Position numbers and translations under genes: made by a program
Shown here: in pieces, positions 22,278-25,661 of the stretch
Layout: the number at the start of each line of letters is the position of its first letter
Numbering within the stretch: the first letter of the stretch is position 1
IMG/VR virus record: IMGVR_UViG_3300024895_000017
Span: 1 to 25,661 of that record
Strand: one strand, 5' to 3'
Source: a virus
Length of the DNA stretch: 25,661 bases
The notes under the pieces: generated by a model
Database searches by the model: none
What the model saw: the letters and a program-made list of their open reading frames with translations, nothing else
Told to the model about the DNA's origin: nothing

Positions 22278-25200
22278 AGCCCGCATAGTTGAAAGTCTTG
22301 GAAGTGGTAAATACAAGGTCAAGCTGTTGCTTGATGTGGAAGCGATTAAGGAATTAATTGAAGAGCTTGATGTAGAGATAGATAACTCAAATTATTTAAT
22401 AAATTTCACGCTTGAAAATAAGGTAACTAAGGCTAAAGCCGATTTAGACCATCACGCCAATGACACTAGGGGGCCACAGTATGATCTTGATCCCGTAACC
22501 ATTTCCAGAATGTGGTGGTTACGCCATATATTGGATAACGCATTAAAAGCAGTGGTTAATGAAAAAATAAGGCGCGAATCTATGCGCAACGAAAAAGGCA
22601 AGCTGGAAGAAGTATTAGCCAACGCTGAAACGCTTAAAACAGTGTGGTGTGCGGATTTTACCGAAGATTTAGCTGTGGGCAGTGAAGTGGGCGTTATCGA
22701 CTGGTATCAGTATCGCGGTAATGCAACCGCCAATAAACCTGTAATCATGCCCGCCTATATTGAAGGCACAGAAAGTGCTTATAAAGGAATTCGTGATGGC
22801 AGGCTGGCACCTCAACGGATGTTATCGACTAACAGTTGGTGGTATGCGATGATGATTTGCGCGGGCTTGGAACGCTACAATCCGCGTTATCGTAAAGCCA
22901 CTATCACCGTGATTCATGACAATGGCTTGTGTGATGTCACAGTCGATAAAAACTACACGCAATTAATTGAAGCAGAAGCCAAGAAACTCACTACTAAAGA
23001 GCTATTTCTTAAAAATGTGCCGGTGCGTTATCTGACTTGTGATTGTCTGGCATTTGAAGTCAATGACCGCGTGGTACTGGAATATCCGCGTAAAGATGTT
23101 CACGCCTATCTGGTAGCAGGATTTAAAGCCAAACGTGAAGACCTGATAAAAAAATCGACTAAAACGCAGGCAGAAATCACCGCGTTGGAAGGTAAAATCA
23201 CGGCCAAGAATGCGGAAATCGATGTATTAAATCAGCAAGCCGAAACACAAACCACCATCATTAAAAATGAAGCCGATGCAGCGGGCATTACGGCTTTGCA
23301 AACAGACATTGACGCGCTGGATCAACAGGAATCCACGTTAAAAGACACGATAAAAACGGCCACATCCGATAAAGAAAGTGCTGAAGCCGCTGTGGCGCAA
23401 TTAATTGTCGCGCGCGATGAAAAACAGGCGCAAATCGACACGCTGAATGATGATCTGGATCAACTGATTGCCAATAATGCACCGCCAGAAGATATAGCCG
23501 CTAAAGAATTACAGATTACGTTAGCCATTAATGAGCTGATCGCGATAAATCAGGATTTACAGGACGCGTCACAGCTTCTTGCTGATGCTACGGCCACGCT
23601 GAATGACTCAGAAATCAATCTCCGCAGCGTGCAAAAAGAAAAAAGCGACAAACAGGCGTTATTAATCCCGTTATTATCACAAACCACGCTGGCAAAAGAT
23701 GAATTACGCTACATTCTGGAAAAAATCGTTTATGAAACGCAAAAGCTGATTAAATTGCAGGATGAAAAATTCGGCATTGAAACCAGGGTAACAGGGATAG
23801 AAGGCGAAATTATCAGGCTTCAGGAACTGGAAAATAAAGAGCAAGCCAAATCAGCTAAATTAAAAAAGTTCACGGATACCAGGCCAAAAGAAATTACTGT
23901 GGTGGGCTTTGAATCAAATCCTCGTCGCTGTGATCCACCGATATTTATCACTTATACTAATAAATTGAGCAGTGGATTAAATACAATTATTGATAATCCG
24001 CCTTGGTGCTGGAATAAATCAGAAAGGATTGTTTATAAAAAAGGTATTGTAAATCCTATTGTAAAAAATGATTTTTTTGCGGGGAAAGATTACTGGATAA
24101 GCAAAGGCGGTATGGCTATAAGCTGGTATAAAGATACGGTTTACTGGAAAGGAGATTATTTTGTTTTAACAGCAAATAAAATAATCTGCTGTGCTTATAA
24201 AAATAAAACCCTTATAACAGTAGAATTCGATTCAGTTAACCATTATTCAATCAATACTTACTTGCATGAAGAAAGTAACTTTACTTTTTCATTAAGCAGT
24301 TCACGGATATTTTTTACCGGTGCTGGAACTAATATTAATAATTATGACACCATAGTACAGGCTGCATTTTTAACGGATGCAACCACATTGGTCGCTATAA
24401 TGTTTTTACAAAACTCATGTAAAAGCGTGTTTAATGTATTCAGATTCGCCGCTGATTATCAAACTGAAAGTAAAGAGGAGGCGTTATCTGGAACAGGGGA
24501 TTTTTCAGCCAGTTTTTATAATAATGGCACAGAGTTTTTAAACCCGACTGTGATAACAAACACTTATATTGCTTCACAAACAAATAGCCCGACAGTATTT
24601 TATATTGATAAAGACATTGTTTATGTAGTCGCAGAGCAAAAGAAATCTGAATCGTATATAAATTATACAGCCAGCTCTGATTATTTAATAGAAAACAGAA
24701 ATGACATTATAAAAGAAAATAATTCTGTAAAATTATATGAATATAAAGATAGCGTTCTAACAAACATAGTGATGTCATTGTTTGTTACATCAAGTGCAAA
24801 TGAAACAGCAAGCAGTGGTGCTGGATACTCTCATAATAAAACAGCAAATTATTCAACAAGAGAATTAGTATTTTTTGATAAAACTAAAAATCTAAGTATC
24901 TATTTTGATGAAAATACAGTTACTAATAATAATTATTCTGTTGAATTAGATAAGTATATTATTAATATAGCAGGAACATCAAAGTTAACTGTTGAATTTA
25001 AAAACAATAAAACAGTTGTTTTTTTAAGAAACATATTAATAAATGTTATACAGCAAGATACTTTTATAATGCTCCCCAATACAATCGGTAATTCTTCTGG
25101 ATCAGGTCCGTCTAATATCGATATGTATAAAAAATATGATTATGCGTTTGATGGAAAATTATTTATTTTGGCTTTTTATCCTACCGGTGATGATAATGAT

Positions 25201-25353
25201 AATGGGAAAACAATTATTATAGACATTACAAAAACGCAATTAAGTTATAGCATTCTTGATTATCGGGTTGATATTGATTTTGTTTTTGATGAAAATCACG
25301 TTAAGGTAGCCAGATTTTTCCCATTATCAGTAACCCAACTGGTAGAAAAATAG
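22270..25353 (+). CDS. Large tail protein with central coiled coil and variable C-terminus
   Basis: This 1027-residue protein ends the tail operon. Residues 1-285 are a conserved-looking N-terminal domain (MSKARIVESLGSGKYKVKLL; DPVTISRMWWLRHILDNALK; NPRYRKATITVIHDNGLCDV), probably the virion-attachment part. Residues about 287-533 are an almost uninterrupted coiled coil rich in Gln, Asp, Lys and Ala. Residues 540-1027 are beta-rich and heavy in Asn, Lys, Tyr and Ile, encoded by visibly more AT-rich DNA from about 23940 onward. The layout suggests a tail-tip fibre with a stalk and a separately evolving receptor-binding end. I find no enzyme motif. A GAGAT ribosome site lies upstream. Confidence 0.7.
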   Translation: MSKARIVESLGSGKYKVKLLLDVEAIKELIEELDVEIDNSNYLINFTLENKVTKAKADLDHHANDTRGPQYDLDPVTISRMWWLRHILDNALKAVVNEKIRRESMRNEKGKLEEVLANAETLKTVWCADFTEDLAVGSEVGVIDWYQYRGNATANKPVIMPAYIEGTESAYKGIRDGRLAPQRMLSTNSWWYAMMICAGLERYNPRYRKATITVIHDNGLCDVTVDKNYTQLIEAEAKKLTTKELFLKNVPVRYLTCDCLAFEVNDRVVLEYPRKDVHAYLVAGFKAKREDLIKKSTKTQAEITALEGKITAKNAEIDVLNQQAETQTTIIKNEADAAGITALQTDIDALDQQESTLKDTIKTATSDKESAEAAVAQLIVARDEKQAQIDTLNDDLDQLIANNAPPEDIAAKELQITLAINELIAINQDLQDASQLLADATATLNDSEINLRSVQKEKSDKQALLIPLLSQTTLAKDELRYILEKIVYETQKLIKLQDEKFGIETRVTGIEGEIIRLQELENKEQAKSAKLKKFTDTRPKEITVVGFESNPRRCDPPIFITYTNKLSSGLNTIIDNPPWCWNKSERIVYKKGIVNPIVKNDFFAGKDYWISKGGMAISWYKDTVYWKGDYFVLTANKIICCAYKNKTLITVEFDSVNHYSINTYLHEESNFTFSLSSSRIFFTGAGTNINNYDTIVQAAFLTDATTLVAIMFLQNSCKSVFNVFRFAADYQTESKEEALSGTGDFSASFYNNGTEFLNPTVITNTYIASQTNSPTVFYIDKDIVYVVAEQKKSESYINYTASSDYLIENRNDIIKENNSVKLYEYKDSVLTNIVMSLFVTSSANETASSGAGYSHNKTANYSTRELVFFDKTKNLSIYFDENTVTNNNYSVELDKYIINIAGTSKLTVEFKNNKTVVFLRNILINVIQQDTFIMLPNTIGNSSGSGPSNIDMYKKYDYAFDGKLFILAFYPTGDDNDNGKTIIIDITKTQLSYSILDYRVDIDFVFDENHVKVARFFPLSVTQLVEK

Positions 25354-25368
25354 CTGTCTGGAAAATAA

Positions 25369-25661
25369 TCATACCTCCAAGTCTTCTGGCTTCAAATTAG
25401 TATAGCGTTTCAAGGTTTGCCAGTTTTCATGCAGGCTTATTAACTGCACCTGCTCAATGCGTAAGCCTTTTTCAAACAAGCGGCTGATCGCCTCATGGCG
25501 TAAATCATGCCAGTGCAAATCCTCGATACCCAACAGCTTACAGGCATTGGCAAAGTAGGCACTGATGGTACGGGAATTGTAGGGAAAAATATGTTCAGCA
25601 ACACGCGGTTGTTTTTGGACGATTGTCCATGCTGAATTAGGGTACTTGAACCGCTTGTGAT
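25369..25661 (-). CDS. Tyrosine-type integrase, C-terminal fragment (runs off the window)
   Basis: The minus strand encodes at least 96 residues, cut by the right edge of the window. It has the tyrosine recombinase catalytic end: HDLRHE (His51-Arg54, counted from the first visible residue), then the LHENWQT segment with His78, and the nucleophile Tyr86 in KRYTNL, followed by KPEDLEV before a TGA at 25369-25371. These enzymes integrate and excise the phage genome at att sites. The first catalytic arginine and DNA-binding N-terminus lie beyond the window. It converges on the tail operon with only 15 bases between stops, and I see no terminator there. Confidence 0.9.
   Translation of the reverse strand, partial: HKRFKYPNSAWTIVQKQPRVAEHIFPYNSRTISAYFANACKLLGIEDLHWHDLRHEAISRLFEKGLRIEQVQLISLHENWQTLKRYTNLKPEDLEV

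Overview
This window reads as the late (virion-building) arm of a temperate, tailed phage with a long non-contractile tail, either an integrated prophage or a phage genome. Nearly everything lies on the + strand as a tightly packed operon with many stop/start overlaps (ATGA, TAATG). The only minus-strand gene is the C-terminal end of a tyrosine integrase at the right edge. Base composition is moderate and drops visibly in the last 1.4 kb of the tail fibre gene. The lambda-type packaging and head genes and a GH19 endolysin point to a Gram-negative, probably proteobacterial host. I cannot name the species from this sequence.

Layout. (1) 1-118: leader with a consensus -10 box and a near-palindrome. 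(2) 119-6515: packaging and head genes: DUF1441/Nu1-like small terminase, GpA-type large terminase, gpW-like connector, lambda-type portal, and one 665-residue polypeptide joining a ClpP-like prohead protease to the major capsid protein, with an internal ribosome site just before the capsid part. (3) 6559-7806: DUF2190-type capsid decoration protein with an extra C-terminal beta domain, then two small membrane proteins. (4) 7820-11867: a fibre/adhesin cassette, including a LamG-like head followed by about 17 copies of a 23-residue repeat. It sits between capsid and head-completion genes. (5) 11870-14854: head-tail joining protein, gpZ-like and gpU-like tail completion proteins, tail tube protein with an extra beta domain, and a tail assembly chaperone with a -1-frame extension. 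(6) 14861-18353: tape measure and two small genes. (7) 18356-18964: GH19 endolysin. (8) 18973-25353: tail-tip and fibre genes (second LamG protein, 1027-residue coiled-coil protein) enclosing six tiny, mostly overlapping genes. (9) 25369-25661: integrase fragment, convergent with the tail operon.

How they work together. The terminases cut and pump DNA through the portal into a shell assembled and matured by the protease-capsid polypeptide. The decoration protein stabilises it. gpW, the joining protein, gpZ and gpU close the head and cap the tail, whose length is set by the tape measure under the chaperones. Fibres and the tail tip recognise the host, and the GH19 enzyme cleaves peptidoglycan. 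Integrase provides lysogeny. I find no lambda J, K, L or I tail-tip homologues, no classical lysis cassette, and no repressor, replication genes, tRNA, CRISPR array or insertion sequence in the window.
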